The notes beneath the pieces are model-generated. The model had not been told where the DNA came from and ran no database searches. It saw only the letters and a list, made by a program, of their open reading frames with translations. From positions 485,676 to 549,675 of the forward strand of contig NZ_BCRT01000010.1 in assembly GCF_001552735.1 (NCBI RefSeq): a DNA stretch of 64,000 bases, read 5' to 3'. Shown here in pieces: positions 15,002 through 23,549 of this stretch (within the stretch, counting starts at the first letter, position 1; each line of letters starts with the position of its first letter). The stretch comes from Sanguibacter suarezii NBRC 16159 (GTDB lineage: Bacteria; Actinomycetota; Actinomycetes; Actinomycetales; Cellulomonadaceae). Position numbers and translations under genes: made by a program.

Positions 15002-16132
15002 GTGGATGGATACGCGCGTTTCGCAGGGATCGAGGCGACCCGAGCCGTCGAGATGGTCGATGTTCTCCAGGACCCGGAGGCCATCTCCCGGGGCGGTGTG
15101 TGGTTCGTCGTCGCCGAGTTCGATGGCCCGGTGAGGGCCTGGCGCTTCGCCGACGCGCGCCGGACCGACGCCGCCGGAGCGCCCCCCGCGACGCAGGACG
15201 TCGATGCACCTGCCTGGGAGGGTCCGAGCGTGCAGGCGTGGACCAGCTCACTGTCCCACGCCGCCTACACCGGCGCGGTCTCCGCGGTGCGGGACTACAT
15301 CCGTGACGGCGAGGTCTACCAGGCCAACATCTGCCGGGTGCTCTCCGCGCCGTTGCCTCGCACTCCTGCGGGCGCCGAGCCGGACCCCCGGGCCCTCGCC
15401 GACATCCTCGCCGCCGGCAACCCGGCCCCCTACCAAGGCGTCGTCCACGTCCCGGCCGGCACGGCCGGGCCTCGCTCCGGCCTCGACCCGGTCTGGGTCG
15501 TCACCGCCTCACCCGAGCTGTTCCTACGGGTCGACAACCTGAGTGGCGCAGGCCCCGCGGTCATCACCTCCAGCCCCATCAAGGGCACCGCGCCGACGGA
15601 AGCCACCCTGGCCCCCAAGGACGACGCCGAGAACGTCATGATCACCGACCTGGTCCGCAACGACCTGCAGCGGATCTGCGCCCCGGGCACCGTCGCGGTC
15701 ACCGGGCTGCTGGAGGTGGAGCACCACCCCGGCCTCGTCCACCTGGTCTCCACCGTCACCGGCGAGCTGCTCGACGACGTCGCCTCCGCCCCCGACGTGT
15801 GGCGCACCATCCTGGCGGCGACTTTCCCGCCCGCGTCGGTCTCCGGCGCGCCCAAGTCCTCCGCGCTGCGGATCATCGACGAGCTCGAGACCGCCCTGCG
15901 CGGTCCCTACTGCGGCGCCGTCGGTTGGATCGACGCCGACCAGGGCACCGCCGAGCTCGCCGTCGGGATCCGCACCTTCTGGTGGGAGGGAGGCGCCGGA
16001 GCCGGCCAGCTGCGGTTCGGGACGGGCGCCGGCATCACCTGGGGCAGTGACCCAGAGGGGGAGTGGGCCGAGACCGAGCTCAAGGCGGCGCGGTTGATCG
16101 CGCTGGCCTCAGAGCACAGACTGAGGCCATGA
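15002..16132 (+). CDS. pabB: Aminodeoxychorismate synthase component I
   Basis: GTG at 15002 gives 376 residues. The chorismate-binding fold is clear: VRDYIRDGEVYQANIC, ITSSPIKGT, ENVMITDLVRNDL (acidic Mg-binding helix), TFPPASVSGAPK and the end EWAETELKAARL. It aminates chorismate to 4-amino-4-deoxychorismate for folate, using ammonia from a glutaminase (PabA) encoded elsewhere. It is short at the N-terminus compared with TrpE/PabB proteins of about 450 residues. Its stop overlaps the pabC start (ATGA), so the two pathway steps are coupled. Anthranilate synthase is unlikely given this neighbour. Confidence 0.92.
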   Translation: MDGYARFAGIEATRAVEMVDVLQDPEAISRGGVWFVVAEFDGPVRAWRFADARRTDAAGAPPATQDVDAPAWEGPSVQAWTSSLSHAAYTGAVSAVRDYIRDGEVYQANICRVLSAPLPRTPAGAEPDPRALADILAAGNPAPYQGVVHVPAGTAGPRSGLDPVWVVTASPELFLRVDNLSGAGPAVITSSPIKGTAPTEATLAPKDDAENVMITDLVRNDLQRICAPGTVAVTGLLEVEHHPGLVHLVSTVTGELLDDVASAPDVWRTILAATFPPASVSGAPKSSALRIIDELETALRGPYCGAVGWIDADQGTAELAVGIRTFWWEGGAGAGQLRFGTGAGITWGSDPEGEWAETELKAARLIALASEHRLRP

Positions 16133-17001
16133 CGACTGGTGCCACGTCCGTGGTGATCTGGAAAGACGGGCGCTTCCTGACGCCCGAGGAACCCGCGCTG
16201 GCCGCCGTCGACCACGGCGTGACGGTCGGCGACGGACTGTTCGAGACCTGCGCGGTGTACGACGGCCAGGCCTTCGCGCTCAGCCGCCACCTGCGCCGCC
16301 TCGCCCGGTCCGCAGCCGGTCTGGGCCTCGAGCCGCCCGCGGAGTCGCTGGTGCGCGACGGCGTCGGGCAGGTGCTCGAGCGGGCGGGGGAGAGCGCGGG
16401 ACGGCTGCGCATCACCGTGACCGCCGGGCCGGCGCCGCTGGGGTCGATGCGCGGCGACGGCCCGCTGTCGGTCATCGTGGCGGCCGGGCCGGTCGGCCCT
16501 GCGGCCGTGACCAACCGCGTGGTGCGCCTGCCCTGGGTGCGCAACGAACGCTCGGCCGTGGCCGGGCTCAAGACGACCTCCTACGCCGAGAACGTCGTCG
16601 GCTACGCCTACGCCACCGAGCGGGGGGCGGACGAGGGACTGCTGGCCAACACCGTGGGCGCGCTGTGCGAGGGCACCGCCTCGAACGTCTTCGTCGAGGT
16701 GGGCGGCGAGCTGCTCACCCCGCACCTGAGCACCGGGCCGCTCGCTGGCATCACGCGTGAGCTGCTGCTGGAGTGGGGCGCGCAGGAGGGCCTGCCAGTG
16801 CGCGAGGCTCGCCCCGACGAGCTCCCCTTCGCCGTGCTCGACGACGTGGCGACCGGCCGGGTGGGGCTCGCCCTGGCGGGCAGCATCCGTAACGTCGTCC
16901 CGGTGGTCTCCCTCGACGGTCAGGACTGCGCACCGGGGCCGCTCTCGCTGGCCGCCCAGGAGCTGTTCACGCGCCGCGCGAAGGAGCAGATCGACCACTG
17001 A
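16129..17001 (+). CDS. pabC: Aminodeoxychorismate lyase (class IV aminotransferase fold)
   Basis: ATG at 16129 overlaps the pabB stop, giving 290 residues. Class IV motifs include HGVTVGDGLFETCAVYDG near the start, LKTTSYAENVVGYAYA with the PLP lysine, and LCEGTASNVFVEVGGELLTP. With PabB it completes p-aminobenzoate synthesis by releasing pyruvate from aminodeoxychorismate. A branched-chain or D-amino-acid aminotransferase would share the fold, but the coupling to pabB favours PabC. Confidence 0.9.
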   Translation: MTTGATSVVIWKDGRFLTPEEPALAAVDHGVTVGDGLFETCAVYDGQAFALSRHLRRLARSAAGLGLEPPAESLVRDGVGQVLERAGESAGRLRITVTAGPAPLGSMRGDGPLSVIVAAGPVGPAAVTNRVVRLPWVRNERSAVAGLKTTSYAENVVGYAYATERGADEGLLANTVGALCEGTASNVFVEVGGELLTPHLSTGPLAGITRELLLEWGAQEGLPVREARPDELPFAVLDDVATGRVGLALAGSIRNVVPVVSLDGQDCAPGPLSLAAQELFTRRAKEQIDH

Positions 17002-17145
17002 GGAGACCCGCCGGGACGGTCGACCCGGAGGCCAGTTCGCTTCTGAGGGCAAGATGCGGTTACGATCTTCCACGGATACCGCAACACGCGGAGTTCACCG
17101 GGACGAACGGTTCTGATGAGCGCTCGCGTGTGGTGTTCGCCAATC

Positions 17146-17217
17146 GGGCGATTGGCGCAGTGGTAGCGCGCTTCGTTCACACCGAAGAGGTCACTGGTTC
17201 GAACCCAGTATCGCCCA
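17146..17217 (+). tRNA. tRNA-Val (anticodon CAC)
   Basis: GGGCGAT pairs with ATCGCCC, and the anticodon loop TTCACAC gives CAC. The T-arm and acceptor stem are nearly identical to tRNA-Val(GAC) at 14.5 kb, but no CCA is encoded. A strong terminator follows 18 bases downstream. Confidence 0.97.
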
Positions 17218-17235
17218 CAGTTGTTATCGCAGGTC

Positions 17236-17270
17236 AGAGGCCGTTTCTGTCACAGACAGAAGCGGCCTCT
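17236..17270 (+). terminator. Intrinsic terminator of tRNA-Val(CAC)
   Basis: AGAGGCCGTTTCTGTC pairs with GACAGAAGCGGCCTCT over 16 positions with one G-T pair, around an ACA loop. It is followed by TTG. The stem is long enough to act in both directions and may also serve the convergent gene ending at 17293. Confidence 0.85.
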
Positions 17271-17292
17271 TGCGTGCCCGAGGACGTCCAGC

Positions 17293-17832
17293 TCAGTGCA
17301 CGAACACCTTGAGCGACAAGGTGGCCAGCCCGAACATGCCCGCGACCGAGGCGTTGAGCAGCGCGCGCGGCCATCCCATGTGCTCTTGCCTGCCGATCAC
17401 CAGCCCATAGGCGAACAACGCCACGATGCCTACCACCAGCGCAACCACGACCGCCGTCGAGCGTTCCAGGATCCCGGTGACCCCGAGCATGAGCGCCAGC
17501 AGGATGGGCCAGGACGACTGCAGCATCGGCCATTCCGCACGTGCCAGGGAGACGAGCTCGTCGCGGCGGACCGGGCGGCGAAGCACCATGCGAGCAGCGA
17601 GCGCGAGGGAGTAGACGTGGGCCAGCCAGAAGATCACGGAGGTGCCCAGCACCAGGAGTGCGGCGCGGTCGATCGTCGCGGGATCGTGGCCGGCAGCGGC
17701 GACCACGCTCGTCGCCAGGATCGTCCCGTAGATCGCGCCCGCCAAGTGATGCGCTTGCTGCACCAGCGGCGTCTGGGTCACCTGGCGAGCGTATAACTGC
17801 CGGGACTGCTGCGCCCGTCTGGCTGCGCGCAT
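17293..17832 (-). CDS. Integral membrane protein, unknown function
   Basis: ATG at 17832 was chosen because further upstream the frame runs under the divergent reductase gene. The 179-residue product has about five membrane segments, for example VFWLAHVYSLALAARMVL, SWPILLALMLGVTGIL and VVVALVVGIVALFAYGLVIG. No enzymatic motif is visible. It resembles small actinobacterial membrane proteins without known role. It is divergent from the NAD(P)H-binding reductase, with 97 bp between the two starts. Confidence 0.72.
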   Translation of the reverse strand: MRAARRAQQSRQLYARQVTQTPLVQQAHHLAGAIYGTILATSVVAAAGHDPATIDRAALLVLGTSVIFWLAHVYSLALAARMVLRRPVRRDELVSLARAEWPMLQSSWPILLALMLGVTGILERSTAVVVALVVGIVALFAYGLVIGRQEHMGWPRALLNASVAGMFGLATLSLKVFVH

Positions 17833-17929
17833 CCAGACCCGCGGCCGCTCCGGCGGTGGCGCGCAGGGCGTTGTCGCGCGACGCTGGCACGACGAGCCGG
17901 ATGGACACACAGCCGGTAGAGGAGAGCTG

Positions 17930-18790
17930 ATGACCACCATGACCCTTGCCGTGACGGGTGCCACCGGGCACCTCGGCGGCCTTGTCTCCCAGGACCTCGA
18001 CGCCGCCGGGATTCCGCACCGCATCGTCGCGCGAGACCCAGCGAGCCCCAGGGTGCCCCGCCATGCCACCGTCACCGAGGTCACCGCCGCAGAGTTCGGC
18101 GACCGGGAGGCCGCGACACGGGCGCTGGCCGGCGTGCAAGTGCTGTTCATGGTCTCGGCCTCTGAGAGCGCGGACCGTCTCGCCCAGCACCGCACCTTCA
18201 TCGACGCCGCTGCCGCCGCCGGGGTGCAGCACGTCGTGTACACCTCGTTCCTGGGCGCCGCGCCGGACGCGACCTTCACCCTCGCCCGTGACCACTACGC
18301 CACCGAGGAGCACCTCAAGGCCTCCGGCATGGCCTGGACCTTCCTGCGCGACAGCTTCTATCTCGACTTCACCGAGGCGATGGTGGGGGAGGACGGCGTG
18401 ATCCGCGGACCGGCCCGGGACGGCGCCTGCGCCTTCGTGGCCCGTGCCGACGTCGCCCGCACGGCCGCCACTGTGCTGGCGGACCCGGCCGAGCACGCGT
18501 TGCGCACATACGACCTCACCGGGCCCCAGGCGCTCACTCTGGAGGAGGTCGCTGCGACCATCTCCGCCGTGCGCGGGACCACCGTCACCTACCACGACGA
18601 GACCGTCGAGGAGGCGTACGCCTCCCGGGCCAGCTACGGCGCCCCTGACTGGCAGGTCGAGGCATGGGTGAGCACCTACACCGCGATCGCCGACGGCTCG
18701 ATGGCGACGGTCAGTACCGCGGTCCGCGACCTCACCGGGTCGCAGCCTCTGGGCCTGGAGGAGTTCCTGCGTGCCAGCCCCTCACGCTGA
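17930..18790 (+). CDS. NmrA-like NAD(P)H-binding oxidoreductase
   Basis: The 286-residue protein starts with a Rossmann G-x-x-G-x-x-G (VTGATGHLGGLV). VLFMVSASES, HVVYTSFLGAA and the substrate region FLRDSFYLDF follow, as in QOR2/azoreductase-like atypical short-chain reductases. The ribosome site GGAGAG precedes the ATG. Members reduce quinones or act as redox sensors. It is divergent from a membrane protein and followed by a bidirectional terminator. Confidence 0.88.
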   Translation: MTTMTLAVTGATGHLGGLVSQDLDAAGIPHRIVARDPASPRVPRHATVTEVTAAEFGDREAATRALAGVQVLFMVSASESADRLAQHRTFIDAAAAAGVQHVVYTSFLGAAPDATFTLARDHYATEEHLKASGMAWTFLRDSFYLDFTEAMVGEDGVIRGPARDGACAFVARADVARTAATVLADPAEHALRTYDLTGPQALTLEEVAATISAVRGTTVTYHDETVEEAYASRASYGAPDWQVEAWVSTYTAIADGSMATVSTAVRDLTGSQPLGLEEFLRASPSR

Positions 18791-18821
18791 CCGCGAGCGA
18801 CTCACCCGGCCCTCGCACAGT

Positions 18822-18857
18822 CAGAGGCCATCCCCGCAGCAGCGGAGACGGCCTCTG
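18822..18857. terminator. Bidirectional intrinsic terminator
   Basis: CAGAGGCC (18822-18829) pairs with GGCCTCTG (18850-18857), and inside it CCGC pairs with GCGG. It lies between the convergent genes ending at 18790 and 18883. The stem shares the AGAGGCC core of four other terminators in this window. Confidence 0.75.
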
Positions 18858-18882
18858 GTGCATCCGTGGCGTGGTGGCAGGG

Positions 18883-19362
18883 TCACTGCCGCCGTACCGC
18901 AGGCTCGGTCCGTGGCGTCGTCGCCGTGCGGCGCGCCGGCCACAGGGCGATGACCAGACCGAGGACCGCGCTGACGGCGTGCAGCACGTTGTCAGCGGCG
19001 TTGATGTTGAGGAAGTTGATGTCTTCGTCGTTGACGGCCCACAGGCCGTACACGAACGCCGCTCCGTAGCCGACGACGAGGATCCACCCGAAGGTCCGGG
19101 CGCTGCGGTCGGTGGTCCACAAGATCACGCCGAGCACACCGATCGCCAGGTGGATGATGTTGTGGAGGGGGTTGATCGCGAACCCGAGCAGCGTCTCGGA
19201 GTGGTCGTGCTCGGTGAATCCGTCGAAGCCGGTGATGAAGAAGCCCCAGATCCCGACGACGAGGTACGCCAGTCCGACGATGAGGGCCAGCCACTGGTGC
19301 ACCTGCCGTGCAGGTCGGGTGTACTCAGGGGACCGTGAGGCCCCAGTTGACGAGGTTGTCAT
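18883..19362 (-). CDS. DUF4383 membrane protein
   Basis: ATG at 19362 has AAGGAG nine bases upstream; an earlier in-frame ATG at 19419 lies within the preceding gene's end. The 159 residues form four helices with the DUF4383 features: GLAYLVVGIWGFF, LLGFAINPLHNIIHLAIGVLG, WILVVGYGAAFVYGLWA and NAADNVLHAVSAVLGL. It sits in the cytoplasmic membrane. The role of this common actinobacterial family is unknown. It follows the formaldehyde-dehydrogenase-like gene on the same strand by 31 bp and is probably co-transcribed. Confidence 0.88.
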   Translation of the reverse strand: MTTSSTGASRSPEYTRPARQVHQWLALIVGLAYLVVGIWGFFITGFDGFTEHDHSETLLGFAINPLHNIIHLAIGVLGVILWTTDRSARTFGWILVVGYGAAFVYGLWAVNDEDINFLNINAADNVLHAVSAVLGLVIALWPARRTATTPRTEPAVRRQ

Positions 19363-19393
19363 GGTTCTCACTCCTTGTGCGGTGTCGTTCCGG

Positions 19394-20563
19394 TCACGGG
19401 ACGAGGACGGCTCTGACACAGCCGTCCTTCTTGTTCTTGAACAGGTCGTACGCGTGAGGTCCCTCAGTGAGGGGCAGCTCGTGGGTGGCGAGGTGCTCGG
19501 TGAGGATCTCGCCGCGGGACATGCGCTCCAGGAGCATCGGGATGTACCGCTGCCCGTGCATCTGCGCGCCGCGCATGGTCAGCCCCTTGTTCATGAGCGA
19601 CCCGAGCGGGAAGCCATCCACGATGCCGACGAACACCCCGAGCACAAAGACGCTCCCGCCCTTGCGACAGTGGTAGATCGCATGCCGCAGGGCCGTGGGG
19701 CGGTCGGTCTGCATCCGCAGCATCTGCTTGGTGCGGTCGAAGGCGTTCTCGATCGGACCGCCGGTGGCCTCGGACCCGACCGCCTCGATGCACACGTCCG
19801 GTCCCCGGCCGGCCGTAGCCTCCAGCAGCGCTGCGCCGACGTCGTCGTAGCCCTCGCGGAGCGTCTCGCAGCCGATGTGCCTGCGTGTCATGTCCAGGCG
19901 GTACTCGAGCGGGTCGATGACCGTGACGCGCTCGGCACCCAGCAGCATGGCGGACCGCGCCGCCATCTGCCCCACCGCGCCGGCGCCCCACACCGCGACG
20001 TGGTCGCCGGGCTTGACCCCTCCCAGGTCCGCCCCCATCCATCCGGTGGCGACCGAGTCCGAGGCGAACAGCGCACGCTCCTCGGGGACGTCGTCGGGGA
20101 TGGTGAATGCGCCGACGTCGGCATAGGGCACCCGGATGTACTCGGCGTGGGAGCCTTCGTAGCCGCCCATGGCGTGGGAGTACCCGAAGCACCCACCGGG
20201 GGCGGAGCCCCACAGTGCCTCGGTGATAGCGGGGTTGCGGTTGCCGTTCTCGCACAACGAGTAGAGCTCGTTGCGGCAGTACCAGCACGCCCCGCAGGAG
20301 ATGAACGAGCAGACGACCACCCGGTCGCCCGGGTGGTGCTTACGCACCGCGGAGCCCACCTCGACGACCTCGCCCACGAACTCGTGCCCGATCACGTCAC
20401 CGGACCGCATGAACGGCACGTACCCACCGATGAGGTGCAGGTCGGAGCCGCAGGTGACGGTCCGGGTGACCCGCACGATCATGTCGCCGGGGTTGGCCAG
20501 CTGGGGATCTGGGACGTCGCCAACCGCGAGCTGGTTGACGCCCATCCACTGGAGCGCCTTCAC
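19394..20563 (-). CDS. Zinc alcohol dehydrogenase, glutathione-independent formaldehyde dehydrogenase type
   Basis: GTG at 20563 gives 389 residues, the usual length of this subgroup. Catalytic zinc ligands lie in TVTCGSDLHL and IGHEFVGEV. The structural zinc Cys cluster is SCGACWYCRNELYSLC. The NAD site is VWGAGAVGQMA, and the subgroup insertion GPIENAFDRTKQML follows. It would oxidise or dismutate formaldehyde or related aldehydes. Its start overlaps the stop of the upstream SRPBCC-like gene (GTGA), so they are coupled, and the DUF4383 gene follows. The precise substrate is uncertain. Confidence 0.88.
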   Translation of the reverse strand: MKALQWMGVNQLAVGDVPDPQLANPGDMIVRVTRTVTCGSDLHLIGGYVPFMRSGDVIGHEFVGEVVEVGSAVRKHHPGDRVVVCSFISCGACWYCRNELYSLCENGNRNPAITEALWGSAPGGCFGYSHAMGGYEGSHAEYIRVPYADVGAFTIPDDVPEERALFASDSVATGWMGADLGGVKPGDHVAVWGAGAVGQMAARSAMLLGAERVTVIDPLEYRLDMTRRHIGCETLREGYDDVGAALLEATAGRGPDVCIEAVGSEATGGPIENAFDRTKQMLRMQTDRPTALRHAIYHCRKGGSVFVLGVFVGIVDGFPLGSLMNKGLTMRGAQMHGQRYIPMLLERMSRGEILTEHLATHELPLTEGPHAYDLFKNKKDGCVRAVLVP

Positions 20564-20979
20564 AGTCGTCCCTCTCGACCGGAGCGGCGGATCGCCAGCT
20601 CGAGGGGGAGGGAGGTCAGCGTGCGCCGCCGGGTGACGGGGATGTCCGGAGGCATGACCTCCCCGGTCTCGATGAGCTGACGCGTGGTGCGCAGCGCCTG
20701 CCGCGCATCCGTGCGGTTGATGCGCTTGTCCGACAAAGAGAGCCGGATCTCGGTGCCACGCTCTCCGGGCGCCGCAGTGAGGTCGATCTCGGTGCCGGGG
20801 CCGAGCTCCGCGAGCGGCGCCGGGAGGCCGCCGTCGGCGAGATGCTGCTTCAGGGCAGCCAGGGGGCGGTCGACCGTGATGGCGAGCGGTCGGGGATCTG
20901 CGCTGGACCGCGCGCGAGAGGCCAGGACGGCGGCGGCGGCACAACCGACACCGAGGCCGAGGACGATGAGCTTCTTCAT
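20560..20979 (-). CDS. Membrane-anchored SRPBCC/cyclase-like small protein
   Basis: ATG at 20979 gives 139 residues. An N-terminal anchor (KKLIVLGLGVGCAAAAVLAS) is followed by one domain: ITVDRPLAALKQHLADG, GPGTEIDLTAAPGERGTEIRL and DARQALRTTRQLIETGEV. This pattern matches short SRPBCC-like proteins often found beside formaldehyde-dehydrogenase-like genes in actinobacteria. Its stop overlaps the dehydrogenase GTG. It may bind a hydrophobic ligand. The family call is tentative. Confidence 0.65.
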   Translation of the reverse strand: MKKLIVLGLGVGCAAAAVLASRARSSADPRPLAITVDRPLAALKQHLADGGLPAPLAELGPGTEIDLTAAPGERGTEIRLSLSDKRINRTDARQALRTTRQLIETGEVMPPDIPVTRRRTLTSLPLELAIRRSGREGRL

Positions 20980-21156
20980 GAGAGTCCTTCCGGGGGACCG
21001 GGTGCGACTCTCCTCGCAGGAGCGGGAGGTCGGCAGCCGCCGGACCGCGCCCGCTTCTCGACGCTCATCTCCCACTCTGCCCTCGGTGGGGCGGCAACGC
21101 AATGGAACGGCGGAATAGTTGTCCCTGTCCCTGTCGCGGTCCCCTAGGGTGGCGGG

Positions 21157-22440
21157 ATGCGTGAATCGACGGGACGCCTTGCATCGGTTGATGAGGCGAG
21201 CCTGGTGATCGACCATGCTGGTCAGGTCAACGTGTTCCTCATCGCTGGACTGCTGGCAGCAGGCGGCTTCGTCGATCGTGACGGCGCCGCCGACCTGGCT
21301 GCTCTGCGTGCAGGGCTGTGCGCCCGGATCGCGGTGATCCCAGCACTGCGCCGCATTCCTGCCCCGGTCGGTCGCAGGCACCGGTGGGTCGACGCCTCGC
21401 CCGACCTCTCGCACCACATCCGGCTCGTCGACCCCGTCGACGGGCTCGGGGGACTCGAGCGGATGTGCGGGGAGCTGATGACTGTGCCGCTGCCGCTGGA
21501 CCGCCCACCGTGGGAGCTCCTCGTCGTGCCGGGAGCGGGCGCCAGCCAGGTCGGCTTCGTGCTGCGCATCCATCACGTGATCGCCGACGGCGTTGCAGCC
21601 CTCGCGATCGTGGAGCAGCTCTTCGAGCCCGACCCCCAGGGCCAGCCCCAGCACCTGCGCTCGCACCCGAGTCCGGCGGCCACGAGTCCGGCGCCAGGCC
21701 CGCTCGGGTCCAGTGCGCTCTCTGCCTTGCGCCGGGCAGGTGTGGGTGTGCGTCGCGTGCTGACGATGGTCGGTGGCCGGGGGACCGGACCGACGGTGCT
21801 GCTCGGATCCTGCGGCCCGAACCGCGGGGTCGTCTTCGTGGATGCAGACCTCACGGCGCTCCGGGCGCGGGCGCGGCCGCTGCCGGCGACGGTGAACGAC
21901 GCCCTCCTCGCCGCCGCCGCTGCGGGGTACAGGTCTGCCATGGCAGCCGGCGGGGACCACGTCCCCGCCGACCTGCCGGTCTCAGTCCCGGTCGCCTTGC
22001 GCCGACGCGGGACATCGAGCAACCAGATCGGCGTCATGCGTGTGCTGCTGCCCCTCGCGGTGACGGACTCCGACGCGCGCCTGCGACTCGTCGCTGCCCG
22101 GACCAGGGAGGAGAAGGCCCTTGCTCGCGAGCAGGGGACGCTGGAGTTCATGCGCGGACCGTGGGGTGCGCGCATCATGGACCGCGTCGCTCGCCGCCAG
22201 CATGTGGTGGCGGGCTTCATCACCAACCTGGCTGGGCCCGCTGAGCTGCGCTGCCTCGCGGGCGCGCCAGCGGTCGCGATCTGGCCGGTCGCGGGGCTCG
22301 CCGGCAACGTCCGGCTCGGCGTCGCGGCGGTGTCCTACGCCGGCAGGCTCCGGTGCAGCGTCCATTTCGACGCAGCCGCTGTGCCGGGCGAGGTGTTCGC
22401 GCACGCCATGAAGGAGGAGCTGACGCGCGCGCCTGGATGA
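21157..22440 (+). CDS. WS/DGAT-family O-acyltransferase
   Basis: The 427-residue protein has the wax ester synthase / diacylglycerol acyltransferase active site HHVIADG (139-145) after PPWELLVVPG. The C-terminal half carries ATVNDALLAAAAAGYRSAM, LPVSVPVALRR and FITNLAGPAELR, all typical. It transfers acyl chains from acyl-CoA to an alcohol or diacylglycerol for storage lipid. Actinomycetes often encode several copies. It stands alone and is divergent from the dehydrogenase cluster. Confidence 0.9.
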   Translation: MRESTGRLASVDEASLVIDHAGQVNVFLIAGLLAAGGFVDRDGAADLAALRAGLCARIAVIPALRRIPAPVGRRHRWVDASPDLSHHIRLVDPVDGLGGLERMCGELMTVPLPLDRPPWELLVVPGAGASQVGFVLRIHHVIADGVAALAIVEQLFEPDPQGQPQHLRSHPSPAATSPAPGPLGSSALSALRRAGVGVRRVLTMVGGRGTGPTVLLGSCGPNRGVVFVDADLTALRARARPLPATVNDALLAAAAAGYRSAMAAGGDHVPADLPVSVPVALRRRGTSSNQIGVMRVLLPLAVTDSDARLRLVAARTREEKALAREQGTLEFMRGPWGARIMDRVARRQHVVAGFITNLAGPAELRCLAGAPAVAIWPVAGLAGNVRLGVAAVSYAGRLRCSVHFDAAAVPGEVFAHAMKEELTRAPG

Positions 22441-22478
22441 CCAGCGCGGCCGCGCGCATGACGCGCCCGGCTGATGAC

Positions 22479-23426
22479 TTAGGTGTCGGAGTCTTGGCCG
22501 GTCCCCGCGGAGACAGGCGCGTCGATGGGGACGACCTCGACCGGGCAGTGGGCGTGCTGCAGCAGGGCGCGGGTGATGCTGCCCGGGTTGGTCATGCCGA
22601 CGCGCGTGCCGAGCTCACTGCGGCCGTGACGGCCCATGTACAGCACGTCGGCGTCCTGGGAAGCCCGGACGAGGGCGTCAGCGATCTCGGAGTACTCCAT
22701 GTGGGTCTTCACCTGCACGTCGGGGTAGCGCGTGGACCATTCCTCGACCAGCTCGTCGATCCGGCTGTGCGTCTGCTGGGTCCACTCCTGCTGCACCGAC
22801 CACTCGTCGACGAGGTACCGGTAGTAGGGGTCCAACCGCCAGCAGTGCACCACGTCGAGCCGGGCGGACCGAGCCTGCGCCGCGGCGAAGGCGCGTGCCA
22901 GCACGGACGACGACGCCGTCGAGCCGTCGATCGCGGCGACCAGCCGGTCGTGGCGACGCTCGGGGTTCCACGCCTCGGGGATGCTCACGACCGGGCAGTG
23001 CGCCCGTGCCGCCACACCGAGAGTCGTGCTGCCGGTGAAGATGCGCTGCACCGCGCCTGCGGGGCTGTGCCCCAGCACGACCAGCTGGGCCTTCTCCGAG
23101 GCTGTGGTCAGCACCTGGACGGCCGGTCCGAGCGAGGCGAGCTGCCGGCATGTCACCCGCCCCGTCGACAGGTCTTCTGCCGCACGGGCGGCCTCGGCCA
23201 GCACCTCGCGTCCCGCCTCGGTGAGCCGTTCGCTCGTCAGGGTGGGCCACATCGGGGCGAAGGGCACGGCCTCGTGGACCGCGTTGACCAGCCACACCTC
23301 GGCGTGTGATCTCTCCGCCTCGGCGACTGCGAAGCGCAGGGCGCGCACGGAGTCGGGTGAGCCGTCGACCCCGACGACGATCGGGGCGTCGGATGCTGCG
23401 TTCGCGTCGTGCGTGGGGTTCGTCAT
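22479..23426 (-). CDS. Universal stress protein with two UspA domains
   Basis: ATG at 23426 has GGAG six bases upstream; an ATG at 23438 is the alternative. Two UspA domains cover about residues 15-160 and 165-305, each beginning with a beta strand and Asp (VVGVDGSPDS; LVAAIDGSTAS). Each ends with an ATP-binding G-x2-G-x9-G-S/T region (LGHSPAGAVQRIFTGST; MGRHGRSELGTRVG). Tandem Usp proteins respond to dormancy and energy stress. A terminator follows just after the stop. Confidence 0.93.
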   Translation of the reverse strand: MTNPTHDANAASDAPIVVGVDGSPDSVRALRFAVAEAERSHAEVWLVNAVHEAVPFAPMWPTLTSERLTEAGREVLAEAARAAEDLSTGRVTCRQLASLGPAVQVLTTASEKAQLVVLGHSPAGAVQRIFTGSTTLGVAARAHCPVVSIPEAWNPERRHDRLVAAIDGSTASSSVLARAFAAAQARSARLDVVHCWRLDPYYRYLVDEWSVQQEWTQQTHSRIDELVEEWSTRYPDVQVKTHMEYSEIADALVRASQDADVLYMGRHGRSELGTRVGMTNPGSITRALLQHAHCPVEVVPIDAPVSAGTGQDSDT

Positions 23427-23470
23427 GATGGGCTCCATACCTCGTGGATGTGCGTCAGTGCTGGGAGTGC

Positions 23471-23504
23471 AGAGGCCGTCCCCACGCGGGTGGAGACGGC
23501 CTCT
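23471..23504 (-). terminator. Intrinsic terminator between Usp and DUF1269 genes
   Basis: AGAGGCCGTC (23471-23480) pairs with GACGGCCTCT (23495-23504), with CCAC/GTGG inside. It sits just upstream of the usp start on the same strand. It therefore ends the DUF1269 transcript rather than the usp one. Confidence 0.75.
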
Positions 23505-23549
23505 TGTGCATACGGGGAGCGCGGCGCCTGCGGGCAGGCGCCGCGCGGC

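Noticed and set aside
17834..18595. Long minus-strand frames opposite the NmrA-like gene
   Set aside because: They run under the reductase; only the part from 17832 down shows membrane-protein features.
4702..23504. CRISPR repeats formed by the recurrent AGAGGCCG stems
   Set aside because: They are scattered kilobases apart at gene ends and have no regular spacers.
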